A stretch of 64,000 nucleotides of DNA from Bicyclus anynana (GCF_947172395.1 NC_069086.1:7906501-7970500), one strand, 5' to 3'. Shown: positions 50,601-60,087, counted from the stretch's first letter. Numbers and translations: made by a program. The notes: generated by a model not told the origin, from the sequence alone.

Positions 50601-52540
50601 ATAACTTCAAGGTGTTGACGAATCCACATAAAGGAGCCGAACTCTATAACTAATATTTTTTAACTGAAAAGTAAATACTTTTTATTTTTTCATACAAAGT
50701 AATTCAAATAAATCCGATTTTTCATGTAACACACGCCTTCATCTATCCTTGCATTTAAAATTACGTCAAACTTGGCTACATCTTAATTATAGGATGCGTT
50801 TAATAGATCTTAAAATTAGATAGATCTTAAATAGATCTTAAAATGTATCCCACACTTTAAGATCTATTTAGTATTTACTAAAGAAATATTATTTATCCCG
50901 AAAATATTAATTTTAGAACACATGTTACTTGAACATTTTGAATTAATTTTTGTTAAAGAATATAACCCTAGAGTTATGGGAAATACTCCCGAGCACCCTG
51001 TATATGTAATTATAATATATCTCGAATAGTGACTTATCTGCCTTACTGACAAACTGTTTTATATTTTGTAGCGATGCCAGCAGAACTCTGTGAGATGCAA
51101 ATAGGCAAAAAAGTTGTGAAGGTGCAGAAAATAGTTATGACCAAAGCAGAAGTTGAGGCGATGGCTAAGCAGGGCCTGGTTGAAATGAAGGTATGTAACT
51201 TAGTCTTAAATTATTCATTCAAAGAATTTTATTTGCCTTATCTTAGAAATACGACCAAAATAGGCTAGTTTACACTTGGTTTTAAATTGTACAATATCGT
51301 TCTGCTAGATTGAAAAAAAAATTATAATATTTTGAGATGTGAATGCATGAAAATTTTAAATTTTCAATATTTTTTGACAATACGAGTCAAAACGTTGTCG
51401 GCCATGATGGTCTATATTTTATTGTTTCATGACGTCACATAAACAATTAACATTAAATCAAAACAAAAACTACTCGACGGATTGAACTATTCTTCATTCT
51501 CCTGGGCAGGTTACAGTGTACTTTTCATCACGCTACAATCAATAAGAGCCGAGCAGTGAAGGGAAATGTTGGGAAAACGTGAGAAGATACTCCATTTTTA
51601 CAGCCATACTACTGTAAGGGCTGGATTAAAGAGGTCTAAGTCGCGTGCGTCCGCTAGTTTCAAATATATGAATATTTGTTATTGTATTTGTTTCAGGGTG
51701 GTACAATGGTGTTGAAGCAAGGCATCAAACTCTCCGACGCGTCTGCAGTTAAATCGTCTGTCTCAGGCGATGGAGGTAACCGACTTTGTGGGTGTTGTTC
51801 TGTTTCAACTCTTTTGTTTATTTCTGAGATAGCCCAATGCTGGTTTTATTTTGTTAATACCTGACGCCGCGCGGTTTCACTAGAGTGGTTCCGTAGCGTA
51901 GGAATACGGAGATAATATATAGCCTATAGCCTTCCTCGGTATATGGGCACTGAAAGAATTTTTCAAATCGGACCAGTAGTTTCTGAGAATAGCGCTTTCA
52001 AACAAACAAACTAACTCTTCAGCTTTATAATATTAATATAAATTTTACACACAGTTGTGTATGTCACCGTAAAAATGTAAATACCGTTATTTTGTCTTGT
52101 GTTTGTTTGTAATGTGTCTCGCGAGATTGTAAATTTTCGATAAATTGTGAATTCTGGTTTTGATTGTGATATTGTGACAGGTGTCACAAGTAACCATGGC
52201 AACACGTACGAAATGTTCAATTATTATTTAACCCGCGACTTCGTCCGCGTAAAACTTCATGTAAACTCTCAACTACTCTTAATTTTTTATTTTTTTTCTG
52301 TCATAGGAACCTTCTCCTGACAATAACAAACACACCCAAAAAAAATTGTGAAATTGGTCCAGCCTTTCACGTGTGATGGCGTGACCAAGGGATATATGGA
52401 TTATTTTTTATATAATACATAGATTAATGAACTGGTCAACCTCTATAAATTTTATTTATTTACTTAACAAATTTTTTTCAGAGCCGGTCAGAAGAGAAAA
52501 AGCGGTTCCGACTCGCTGTGAAATTGGTGATGAATCGTAA
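30413..52540 (+). CDS. ZAD / ten C2H2 zinc-finger / AT-hook nuclear protein
   Basis: Predicted 1049-residue DNA-binding protein. Exons: 30413-30562, 30857-31027, 31438-31563, 32504-32585, 34093-34249, 35408-35531, 35953-36089, 36510-36595, 36771-36882, 37837-38057, 38633-38730, 39729-39792, 40156-40211, 40724-40778, 41654-41817, 42583-42652, 43232-43341, 44212-44312, 44957-45212, 46027-46212, 46866-46984, 48308-48425, 49034-49111, 49949-50000, 51072-51190, 51697-51775, 52482-52540; 3150 nt, phases agree throughout. The ZAD has Cys14, 17, 62 and 65 (CRFC, CDRC); ZADs usually dimerise. Ten C2H2 fingers lie at about 196-483, one linked by GERPYP. Then come an acidic segment, a lysine/glutamate-rich segment (KDKEKDKEKEKDKD, about 695-780), an AT-hook (RKRGRPRK, about 870-877) preceded by RRGRRP, and a C-terminal region containing MTKAEVEAMAKQGLVEMK. 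Insect Putzig/Z4-type chromatin proteins are one possible match, untested. Chromatin function is inferred from domains. Confidence 0.93.
32270..32411 (+). mobile_element. Helitron-like fragment
   Basis: ggtgtgacttggcagggagg, tagtagacttctgccaagaa, agggccggattatgg, ending gcggacgaagtcgctgatgt then ttgCTAG. A variant body (also at 19255-19378) on a CTAG-type 3' end. Confidence 0.55.
32877..32888 (+). CDS. Candidate 12-nt cassette micro-exon of the zinc-finger gene
   Basis: Inside the intron between 32585 and 34093, a strong pyrimidine-rich acceptor (ttttttattttcag) and a consensus donor (gtaagt) are separated by exactly 12 nt. Inclusion keeps the frame, adding Val-His-Ile-Ile and changing the next Asp (residue 177) to Asn just before the first finger. 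The multiple of three and both good splice sites support it; chance is possible. Confidence 0.35.
33793..34068 (-). repeat. tRNA-derived SINE (family 1) next to an acceptor
   Basis: tcattatcaacccatatttg, ctcacgatgtttttccttca, cattccccagactggattca, ccactgggctatcacg. The tRNA-like head ends about 25 nt before the zinc-finger exon at 34093. Confidence 0.85.
34655..34885 (-). repeat. tRNA-derived SINE (family 4)
   Basis: Reverse copy with aagctgagaatttttgctaa, then B-box-like cctaggactcgaacctact and A-box-like ccacataggctattcactgc...actaggc. A possible relative lies at about 45376-45555. Confidence 0.5.
34940..35266 (+). mobile_element. Helitron-like element (CTAG family), partly duplicated
   Basis: The gcgatttggctgaaat(at/tt)gga-type segment appears twice (near 34990 and again in a variant near 35118), then cataggctactttttatccc and acgaagtcgcgggcgtccgC TAG. 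In the intron before the exon at 35408. Confidence 0.7.
36914..37132. repeat. Rearranged family-3 SINE with a 26-bp perfect inverted repeat
   Basis: aattatcgtacccactccta... (36914-36939) is the exact reverse complement of 37026-37051. Right of it lie reversed SINE parts (caaccgctcttaccgttaag, ctattgaggc); between the arms are SINE tail words in both directions (ggcaaat, atttgcc). Confidence 0.8.
37440..37742 (-). repeat. tRNA-derived SINE (family 1), full length
   Basis: attaacccatattttggttt, ctcctctcagaatgagaggg, gcggattggcagacttcaca, cgatgttttacctgtttgag, ccggactgaattctaactta, cactgggctatcacggctc. In the intron before exon 37837. Confidence 0.85.
38756..39020 (+). repeat. Dispersed repeat, partner at 24354-24800
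   Basis: tcagaagtggattacaaaaa, acaaggttc-type variant of the 24354 copy, and catatccgtctgaaactact. Starts about 25 nt after the donor of exon 38633-38730. Confidence 0.6.
39031..39213. repeat. Direct repeats around an inverted segment
   Basis: A 62-bp unit with gcgattcacgataatagtac...cgactgtcaccg lies at 39031-39092 and 39152-39213. Between them ggtgcgggtgacagt (39122-39136) is close to the reverse complement of the unit end. Unrecognised element; intron of the zinc-finger gene. Confidence 0.7.
39801..39816 (+). terminator. Intronic stop plus AATAAA: possible short-isoform end
   Basis: If the donor after 39792 is not used, the frame runs three codons further to TAA at 39801-39803, and AATAAA follows at 39811-39816. 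This would end the zinc-finger protein at about 512 residues, keeping ZAD, ten fingers and acidic tail but losing the AT-hook half. Confidence 0.35.
40890..41035. mobile_element. Fragment of the GAAGTCGG-ended MITE family
   Basis: cggcaccgtcttcaaagtgg, tgttatttttcactttttag and gattttgaagtcagtttaat match the right arm of the 60871-61191 foldback element. Confidence 0.6.
42090..42420 (+). repeat. Dispersed repeat, partner at 55510-55950
   Basis: gatgatgactaggtttgaat, catacaaatctaacgat, cgacgtcat, ggatccgtggcagcgccgca are shared with 55510-55950, which carries a different middle. Family not recognised. Confidence 0.6.
43663..44098 (+). mobile_element. Helitron-like element with nested MITE end
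   Basis: catctatactaatattataa at the left, cataggctactttttatccc in the middle, tgatttccacgcgaacgaag and tcgcgggcgtccgCTAG at the right. A gacttcaaaaaaaggaggag piece at 43897-43935 belongs to the MITE family and seems nested or recombined. Confidence 0.6.
44397..44583 (+). mobile_element. RTE-type LINE 3' end
   Basis: tgaagtggcaatggggtccc, ggtcgaccccccagtaggtg, gcaagaggcctatatccagc, ggacgtctatcaactgatga; same LINE group as 20581-20860, with the trinucleotide tail that follows. Intron after exon 44212-44312. Confidence 0.75.
44584..44646 (+). repeat. (GAT)n microsatellite
   Basis: About 20 gat units with two gatt interruptions, forming the expanded 3' tail of the RTE fragment. It produces a false poly-methionine frame. 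Confidence 0.9.
45575..45780 (+). repeat. Dispersed repeat, partner at 10826-11080
   Basis: tataattttctgaggaaaac, actaaactagaagttttt, and actatagacaatttttataa correspond to the 10826-11080 copy. Confidence 0.55.
46218..46850. mobile_element. Composite MITE insertion
   Basis: Begins just after the donor of exon 46027-46212: ttgatcggtttgaaggcggt and its near-complement caccgtcttcaaaccgatca form inverted arms, and aacctccttttcgaagtcgg closes at about 46846, 16 nt before the next exon's acceptor. A second small repeat (46435-46590) lies inside. Confidence 0.6.
46435..46590. mobile_element. Short repeat starting ACACTCCC, partner at 53580-53750
   Basis: acactcccatgatatg, gggtttttcattcatcgcta, gacgcccc and acgaacgaagttgccaagct are common to both copies. 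In the 53.6-kb copy catcgggagtgtt mirrors the opening acactccc. Confidence 0.65.
47063..47370 (-). repeat. tRNA-derived SINE (family 1), well preserved
   Basis: tcatcatcatcatcattatc tail, ggctcactgttgagctcgag, ggattggcagacttcacaca, ccccggaccggattcgaacc B box, cactgggctatcacggctc A box. Confidence 0.9.
47565..47775 (-). mobile_element. RTE-type LINE 3' end, reverse
   Basis: On the minus strand: MQWYPRDGKRSQGRSHKRWE, then DDLPKGW and WQSLEEVYVEGQ, the typical C-terminal end of RTE-clade endonuclease/reverse-transcriptase proteins. No trinucleotide tail is preserved. Confidence 0.75.
48016..48273 (+). repeat. tRNA-derived SINE (family 1) next to an acceptor
   Basis: acagcccagtggatatgacc, gtaggtttgagtccggtccg, gaaattaaatatcacgtgtc, cgagccgaatatggattaat. 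It ends about 35 nt before the exon at 48308. Confidence 0.85.
49147..49447 (-). repeat. tRNA-derived SINE (family 1)
   Basis: atcatcatcattaacaaccc, ggctcactgttgagcacgat, cgatgtttttccttcaccgt, ccactgaggtatcatggct. Starts about 35 nt after the donor of exon 49034-49111. Confidence 0.85.
50040..50282 (-). mobile_element. RTE-type LINE 3' end, reverse
   Basis: cagtcattatcagccgatgg, acataggcctcttgcataaa, ccacctagtggggggtcgac, tgaggagatccgcagg on the opposite strand. Directly followed by a SINE, suggesting nested insertion. Confidence 0.75.
50285..50570 (-). repeat. tRNA-derived SINE (family 1)
   Basis: tctgagtacgagtctcctct, gcggattggcagacttcaca, cgatgtttttccttcaccat, ccactaggctatcac. Confidence 0.85.
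51862..52043 (+). mobile_element. Helitron-like element (second family)
   Basis: gacgccgcgcggtttcacta, gcgtaggaatacggagataa, tatagccttcctcggtat, atcggaccagtagtttctga, ttcagctttataatattaat. In the last intron of the zinc-finger gene. Confidence 0.7.
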
Positions 52541-52807
52541 TATAATTTTAATTATTTAATTATATTTATCAATTACGCTAATGTTAAATATGAGAATTAA
52601 CACTAAGATTGTATTTTAACTATGGGACGCCTTTACCTCTCACTCGCTAAAACTCGCGAGGTAGGACTCTCGTCTTTTTTTTTTTTAAGAATATTTGCCA
52701 TACATTTTATAAATTTGACCAATATTACTATTGTCTGTATTGAGGAATAGTATGAGTAGAACTAAATAGTGCGTGTGGGTTTATTGACTCGTGTAACATT
52801 ATTTAAC

Positions 52808-53067
52808 GGCCTCCGTGGCGCAGTGGTATGCGCGGTGTATTTACAAGACGGATGGCCTGGGTTTGATCCCCGGCTGTGCCGATTGAGGTTTTCTTGATTG
52901 GATCTGGTCGTTACTAGTTACCAAGCGAATTAGCGTTCCGGTACCATGTCGTATAGAAACAGAAAGGAGTGTGGATTTTTTATCTTCCTTACAGCTTCCA
53001 TCTTAGATTGGATCATCACTTTTCACTTAGGTACCATCAGGTAGTCAAGGGCTAACATGTAAAAGTC
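52808..53067 (+). repeat. tRNA-derived SINE (family 2) in the putative 3' UTR
   Basis: cctccgtggcgcagtggtat, tgggtttgatccccggctg, ttccggtaccatgtcgtata, tagtcaagggctaacatgta. Confidence 0.8.
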
Positions 53068-53579
53068 ATTCTATTTAAACGGCCTACAACAAGGCCGGGC
53101 CTTTATCCTGTTAAAGAGGGGATATAAAGCTTGGACTCTGCCACACTGCTCTATGACGGATTGGCGTGCTTGGGTTGTGATAATATTTGTTGTAGGTAAT
53201 GACCGGGACTGACGATTTAACGTGCTCTCCGAGGCACGGGGTTGTAACCAGTGGCGTGCACTTCATAGATGCATAAACGCAATGCATACCCTGAGGATTC
53301 CATACCATAACCAGGGATGAGCTATGGACTCCACGTAAACCATGCGAGTTTTAGCGGACGCTTTAATACAGAGACGAGTAAATCGATTCAGAGACAATAG
53401 CATAAATCATAAAATCAATTTGAATCAAAGACAAATTGTTAGATGAAGTAAAATATAATATTTAGCACGTTTGACGTTAAGCTAGCGGAACCGAAGTGGG
53501 GAAACCTTTATCTTCCACTCTGATTCAGCCACATTGATTGAAATGAAACGCACCTCTATAGTCTGGCAAGTTCGTTGGT

Positions 53580-53750
53580 GACACTCCCATGATATGCGGG
53601 CGACGCGGGGAGAGGTGTGAAATTGTGCGTGCGGGGAAGTGAAGTGTGAAATTGAGAGTGCATCAGTCGTGGGTTTTTCATTCATCGCTACACGCCCCCT
53701 GGCCCGCGCGGACCATCGGGAGTGTTACGAACGAAGTTGCCAAGCTATAG
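53580..53750. mobile_element. Short repeat with ACACTCCC / GGGAGTGT ends
   Basis: acactcccatgatatgcggg ... accatcgggagtgttacgaa. Second copy of the 46435 repeat; homology continues to agctatag just past the inverted word. Confidence 0.65.
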
Positions 53751-53854
53751 TTTTACATTATATTTAGTACATAACTTAAGTTTAGAGGATTCCATATAAT
53801 GTATTTTTGTGTTACTTTACGTAAGCACTATAGATCTTTATTACTGATAATGAT

Positions 53855-53996
53855 AATAAATTATGTAATTGTCAATCTTTAGTATATAATACAAGAAAAA
53901 TGTAATGTTTACACAACATGTTTTTTATTACTAGATATAGGTACCTAATAGATGTTAGTTTTTGTATAGAGTTAATTAATTATGAGCTAAAATAAA
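53855..53996 (+). terminator. Candidate polyadenylation signals of the zinc-finger gene
   Basis: AATAAA occurs at 53855-53860 and 53991-53996 in an AT-rich stretch about 1.3-1.45 kb after the stop at 52540. If either is used, the 3' UTR would include a SINE (52808-53067) and the short repeat at 53580-53750. No nearer perfect hexamer was noticed. Confidence 0.35.
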
Positions 53997-54459
53997 TAAT
54001 AATAAGTTGTGCTTTTAAAGTGTTAGTGTATTGATAGTTAGAAAATATATTAAATACTTATATTTTTGTCTTGAAATTAAGTTATGAAGATTGATAATTA
54101 AATACATAATAAAATAATATAAACAAGAGAAATACTTTTTTTATTTTTCCATAAAAATAATTGTTTTTAACGATATCTTATCACATTTTTTTTGTTGAAA
54201 CTTTCATCAGTTTTATTATTATTTTTCATTTTTTTTCTATAAATTTATTATAGCAATTTACTACAACTGGGAGCTAAATTAATAAACCTCGTTTGAAGGA
54301 ACACTGCTATAATTATGATGCGTTGGTAATTCTAAGTATGTCGCTATTCAACAATAGATGGCGGTTTTCATTTGCTGCTAATGTTGTTGTTTATCTATGA
54401 CAGATGGCACCACAAGTCATGCTGGATTAATTACCATGTTTCCCGCCAACAAATCTTCA

Positions 54460-54656
54460 TAACAAGGGCGGCGCGGCGTGTTCAAATTAAACAATCAAAC
54501 GACATCAAAATCGCGTACCAGCCGGGTGTGAGTGAATAAATCCGAAACAAAAACGAACTAATAAATAGAACGAACTTTAAAACTTTTTCAGTGTAAAAAG
54601 TGATATTTCTAAAGTTTCTTAATAATTTTTACTTAAGTTAATCTTCATTCTTTCGG
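54460..54656 (+). promoter_or_regulatory. Putative promoter and non-coding first exon of a further gene
   Basis: A GC-rich patch (gggcggcgcggcgtg near 54467) is followed by an initiator-like TCAGT at 54588-54592, and then a donor GTGAGT at 54657-54662 (exon end 54656). No ATG-led frame of note lies between. The arrangement matches an insect 5' UTR exon followed by a long first intron; the coding part would lie beyond 64 kb. Inference only. Confidence 0.35.
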
Positions 54657-54867
54657 GTGAGTGAATAGTTTAATTTTTTTTATCCCGTTTTTAATAAAAT
54701 TAAATTATTTTAGGAAACCATTTATGCCTTATTCAATAGACAATTAACATATATCTAAATAAATAATATATTTTTTTCTCACATTTATTTATTTGTCCTT
54801 TGGAAAAATATTAACAATATTAATAAAATATTTAAATCGTTGCAAAATATATTATACCAATTTTATT

Positions 54868-55047
54868 CGACTTCGTCCGCCTTAAATTTAGTTTTTCACA
54901 AATCCCTCCGGTACCATGGATTTTTCCGGGATGAAAACTATGTGTTAATCCAGAGTAAAATCTATTTCCATTCCAATTTTCAGTCAAATCGGTTCAGTCA
55001 TCCATACTAACATCCATACAAACTTTCGCGTTTATAATAGTAGGATT
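54868..55047 (-). mobile_element. Helitron-like element (CTAG family)
   Basis: cgacttcgtccgccttaaat, tagtttttcacaaatccctc, atggatttttccgggatgaa, aaaatctatttccattcc, aatcggttcagt, actttcgcgtttataatagt. Confidence 0.65.
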
Positions 55048-55509
55048 TGGCTAATTAAAAAAAAAAAATAATTATCCGCAGCGTTTAATTTTTATTTTTC
55101 AAGGTACCTAATTTAAATAGGTCTATGAAATTCATATAAAATTAATGTAGGTATACGTGCTTAGTTACTAGGTAAAAGGTTTTTTTTGGATAAACAAAAA
55201 CTTAGTAATTAGTGTTGAATTTCAAAGTAATACCAATAGTTTGCTTTGCTACGAGTAGTTGCATTAGGGTCATAAGATTCGCTAAAACAATTGATAGTGA
55301 TAAGATAAGATAACTCTTACCACAATATGTAACCGCACACTATAAGGTGACTTTCTAGCACAAAGGGTTTAGTGGACTATTTTGACACTTTACATAATAA
55401 ACTGTGGCGCTATTGGCAGGGTTGGCAAAATGCCACGGGCCCACGGAACGAAGGGGTCCTCAATCTCCGAGTCCGTGAGAGACTGGAGTCCTCGATTAGC
55501 CTATTTAAG

Positions 55510-55950
55510 CGATGGTGATGATGACTAGGTTTGAATATATTGATTATTATGATACATTCAAGTAAATAAGGTCAATGTTAATTAATTGGTACATAAAAGC
55601 AAAGATTGTCTGGATATTTGCAAAGTAAATAAGATTATAAAATTTCAAAATTTATTAAAACCTTTTATCGTAATTGGATGAAAATTCATAGTTTCAGCTT
55701 CCCTACATTAAATGTGACATTTTTCATGAACTATAAACAAAACGCACAAATAACTTAAGATACTAGTAATTTTGTTGAACGCTCATACAAATCTAACGAT
55801 GATTATGACCTACGACGTCATTAAATCGTACCATTTGTATTGGCGTTTTTCAGGAATCCGTGTCAGTGCCGCAAATCTGACCCTTTAAATCCCTGTAGCT
55901 CCGAAAGTAATGATCGCAGATATCCTGTTACTTTTTTTTACAAAATTGCT
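55510..55950 (+). repeat. Dispersed repeat, partner at 42090-42420
   Basis: atggtgatgatgactaggtt, catacaaatctaacgatgat, gacctacgacgtcatt, ggaatccgtgtcagtgccgc, then ccgaaagtaatgatcgcaga. Longer than the partner. Confidence 0.6.
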
Positions 55951-57618
55951 TTACTATTAGCATAAGTACTCCTAATTTAGTCCAATATAACTCTACCTTG
56001 GTAATTTTTTTTTAACGAATTTTATTTCCGTGGCGAAGTCCTCAAGATTATAATATTATATAATATAAATATGTGCCACCACAGTGGCGGATTTACAAAT
56101 TACAATTACAATTTGCTGAAACATTATGTTCTCAGACATTTTTATTACATTTTATCTGTTGGTATAATTGCGATTTCTTTATTTCTGTAATAAAAACTAT
56201 TTGGGCCAAATTTGCCGCCCTCTGAAATCTTTCACCCTAGGCTGCAGCCTAATTAGCCTACTGGTAAATCCGCCACTGTGTGCCACATTGAGGCGAGGTA
56301 AATCGGACTATGTACTTGTACATTGGCGTATCAATATGTAAAATTCTATAAATATGTAAAATTCCAGAGGGTTCCAACTACCAGCTCGTCCTCTGGAGAG
56401 TTAACCGAACTTTCTTGATACAATCTCGACCCAGCCATTGCATGATTTAAAGATACATGATGATTCAAAATCAATAAATATTGTAACATAATGATATTCA
56501 TAATTACTTACAGAACATATTATCGGGGCATAAATTATGGAAATTGACAGTAGGTATCTATCTTCTGATATAAAGCTAAATAGTTTGTTTGTTTGGTTGA
56601 TCACGCTAATCTCAGGAACTACTGATGCGATTTGAAAAATTCTTTCCGTGTTAGATAACCCATTTATCGAGGGTATCTGCTATATATTATCCCCGTATTC
56701 CTACCTGGACGGGAACCACTGGCACAGTAGATATAACAAGCAGTATAATAACTCGGCCGTATTTTTGAAATAAATACCTACAGCCGCGCGCTCCGTAAAC
56801 ATGTGATAGGGCTGTCCGCCTCCAGCATTTTAATTACATTTGCCAAATTTGTGTTTCCATTTAGTTATGTGATTGTAAATATACTTTTTTTTAAATAAAC
56901 AAATAAAATACTTTGTAAATTGTAGTAAAATAGGATGTGATCAATAAAATGCGTGTTGTTTTTTGATTGGTAGATTTAAATAAGGCTGATACTGATCAAT
57001 GATTGAAGGACCTTCGTCCAATATATTTATTTTGGTGATGCCATCTAGGTATTACCACCACACTAGGTGACCAAATAATAAAAACCGGTCAAATGCGTGT
57101 CGGGCCACGCGCAGTGTAGGGTTCCGTAGATTATGTTAGCACTTTAATCCCTTATGTAATGCACAAAAATACCGATAACGATACCCCACACTATAGAATA
57201 AACGATAAAAAATTGATCCTGACTTCGCATGTAGGGAAGGAACCACAAAAAAAAATCGCTAGTTTACTAAAAAAATCTGGATAGGTATATTAATATCAGC
57301 CGGCTCTTTACTCTTTTTATTCAAATACATTAAAGTATGAGCAACACAATGATGTTGTTAAATTCAAACAACTTCTGTACTTAACTTCTTTATGACATTA
57401 AAAATCCAATACACTGTGCGTTCGTCACCGCGGCACAGTCGCGACTGTCTTCACCCTACGATCACCCCACGTTCGGGGTGCGTAGGTATAGCTCGCGTTT
57501 CGACCTCTAGTATGAAGTCATCCTACTGGTTATACTGTGCCACTGGGGTGTAACCGCGCGGCGTCAGCCAGTACAGTATAATGGTAGGCGTTCACAGATT
57601 ATATAGTATACAAAATCT

Positions 57619-57670
57619 GTTCGATGCTTAGACCATTAAAAATTCTTTTTAATGGTCTAAGGTTCGATGC
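57619..57670. repeat. 15-bp perfect stem hairpin flanked by 9-bp direct repeats
   Basis: gttcgatgc (57619-57627) and gttcgatgc (57662-57670) flank ttagaccattaaaaa, loop ttc, and tttttaatggtctaa. The outer pair C57627-G57661 extends the stem by one. Confidence 0.85.
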
Positions 57671-57787
57671 GTTCCGTTCGATACGGATCAGTGGACGCAC
57701 TTGCATAATTTTCAGTACAAAAAATACTAAAATCCGTTTGATGCGATGCGTCCGACTACCTACTACGTTTATAGTAAATAATTTGGA

Positions 57788-58012
57788 CGGTCTCCGTGGC
57801 GCAGTGGTGAGTAGTAAACTTACAAGACAGAAGTCCTGGGTTCGATCCGCGGCTGGACCGATTGAGATTTTCTTAATTGGTCCAGGTATGGGAGGCTTTT
57901 AGAGGGGTGTGGATTTCATCCTCCTCCTAACAAGTTAGCCCGCTTCCATCTTAGATTGCATCATCACTTACCATCAGGTGAGATAGTAGTCAAGGGCTAA
58001 CTTGTAAAGAAT
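57788..58012 (+). repeat. tRNA-derived SINE (family 2), shortened
   Basis: gtctccgtggcgcagtggtg, ctgggttcgatccgcggctg, ttcttaattggtccaggt, agcccgcttccatcttagat, tagtcaagggctaacttgta; the middle is deleted. Confidence 0.85.
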
Positions 58013-58290
58013 AAAAAAAAAAAAATTCGTGATATTTTAGGCACTAAGGCCTAGTAAGCTGTAACGTATATTAACATTGAGACATGTAAATCACAAATAC
58101 ATATAAAGTAAATTAAATATAAGTCATAGGATTTGTTGAATAGCAATTCACATAAGAGTGATAAACACAAAATGTCCCAAACCAACTCGCTAATAAGACA
58201 AACCATTACCGGAAATAATTTCACGCCTTTTGAGGCACCTACCTTTAAATGTTACAAAAACTTTATTAGACCTTATACAACATTATAATA

Positions 58291-58430
58291 TACTAGCATA
58301 CGCTCGCGACTTCGTCCGCGTGGAATTCAGGTTTTCAAAAATCCCGCGGGAACCAAGAATTTACAGAGCAAAATTTATTTCCATTCGAAATTTCGCGACT
58401 TCGTTCGCGTGAAAATCGGTGTAAAGTTTA
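58291..58430 (-). mobile_element. Helitron-like fragment (CTAG family)
   Basis: CTAGcatacgctcgcgacttc, cgtggaattcaggttttca, aaaatccc, then a short aaatttatttccattcgaaa and tttcgcgacttcgttcgcgt. Internally deleted, with a second cgacttcgt word. Confidence 0.6.
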
Positions 58431-59526
58431 ATTCCCTATTTAACGCCATTACACTTTAAGTAGTAGAGCTTTTGTGACAAAACTCGTCTGGAAATAACTA
58501 AGTAGGTACCTACATGATTATTTCGTTGAAGTATTCTATAAACTTCATCATAGTATGAACACGAATCAGGCCCAGTTTGAATTAAATTCAATCAGTAGTT
58601 TCGACGTTATGCTCGGTCGACAAAAAGAGGGACAGACTGACAGACAAAAAACAAAAATACGTTTTACAACGCCTCTCTGTTCAGACCACCTCATTATCAA
58701 CTGCGCCTGAAAGGTCGATACGACTCTACCTTAGTATTTCATTGAACCTCGTTAAAACAAATTTTCGTACCTTATAATATTAATTCATGTCTTATCAAAC
58801 ACGAATTTCACATTTCTCTTAGCAGGCAGGTACATTCCATAGGGTAATGAATTAGTTAATACCTAATTATGTGACGTCATTTTGATGCACTCAGTGAATC
58901 TGATAACGACACATTTCGTTTCTATTTTAGGTCATTGATAATACCTAAGAGCTGTAAGAATTTATATATTTAGCCACTTCTAATTAAATATTTACAGGAA
59001 AGATTCCAATTTTTGTCTGTTTGTTTAGTACGAATGTAATCCGAAACTACTGGACCGACTTTAAAAATACTTTTACTAATATAAAGTCACGTTATTTGTG
59101 AGTGTGATTGGCCTCCCTTAAAACAATCTCTCTAATCCAGATCAAACCCCTACAACCTAACAAACTTTACCTTGTATTTATATTAGTATAGAATATAGAT
59201 TATTTATTATTACTGATTATTAAGTACTGATAAAAATATAGCGTGCGTGCGGGTTTGCTCGTCTTTCTAAGTGGCACTTAAAATCTAAACAAGTACCTAC
59301 TTACCTATTTTGCTAAGAAATATTGCGTAGAGTTTTTGTAAAGTAGATACTTCTATATTATTATTGTTACTTATTTGATAAGAACAGATCACAATATAAA
59401 AATGCCACGCCCATCTTTTAGCCTTAATAATATTATGTTTACTGTGCCTTAAATAATTCCAGGCAGGTGCTGGACTCAACACTGAGTGGGTATGACTTAT
59501 AGTTAGATCCCTGCCCGATGGCAGGC

Positions 59527-59790
59527 AACCGTGGCGGAAGTGGATGGAGATCCTGGGTTCGATCCCCGGCTGGACCGACCGTTTGGCTGGTGGGAGGCTT
59601 CGGCCGTGGCTAGTTACCACCCTACCGGCAAAGACGTACCAACACGCGATTTAGCGTTTCGGTACGATGTCGTGTAAAAACCAAAATATGTGTCGATTTT
59701 CATCATCCTCCCATCAAGTTAGCCCGCTTCCGTCTTAGACTGCATCATCACTTGTAGTCAAGGGCTAACTTGTATAGAATAATAAAAAAT
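59527..59790 (+). repeat. tRNA-derived SINE (family 2)
   Basis: caaccgtggcggaagtggat head variant, tgggttcgatccccggctgg, ttcggccgtggctagttacc, gtttcggtacgatgtcgtgt, tagtcaagggctaacttgta. Confidence 0.8.
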
Positions 59791-60087
59791 TGAACTATTG
59801 TCGTAACTCGTACCACTCTTACCACAGTTTTTACGACTAATTTAAGGAGGAGGGGAACATTGGTAATTTGAATTTACTTGATAAAAAATGTATAGATTTG
59901 CATAACATGTAATTATACTTGAGATTTGTGTCCAGTGGCCTAACTACATGGTAACAGGGCTAGCATAATGCCACGTGCACACGACTTGAAGAGGCCCGAA
60001 GCCAGGGACGTAAGCTCAGAAGTAATTTAATAATAATGAAAGTTTTACGTGCCGATTATTCTTCCAATGAATTCGCCTTGGGCCTCA

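Noticed and set aside
57624..57902. 92-codon frame starting in the small hairpin
   Set aside because: Begins in the hairpin insertion and runs into a SINE; no coding evidence.
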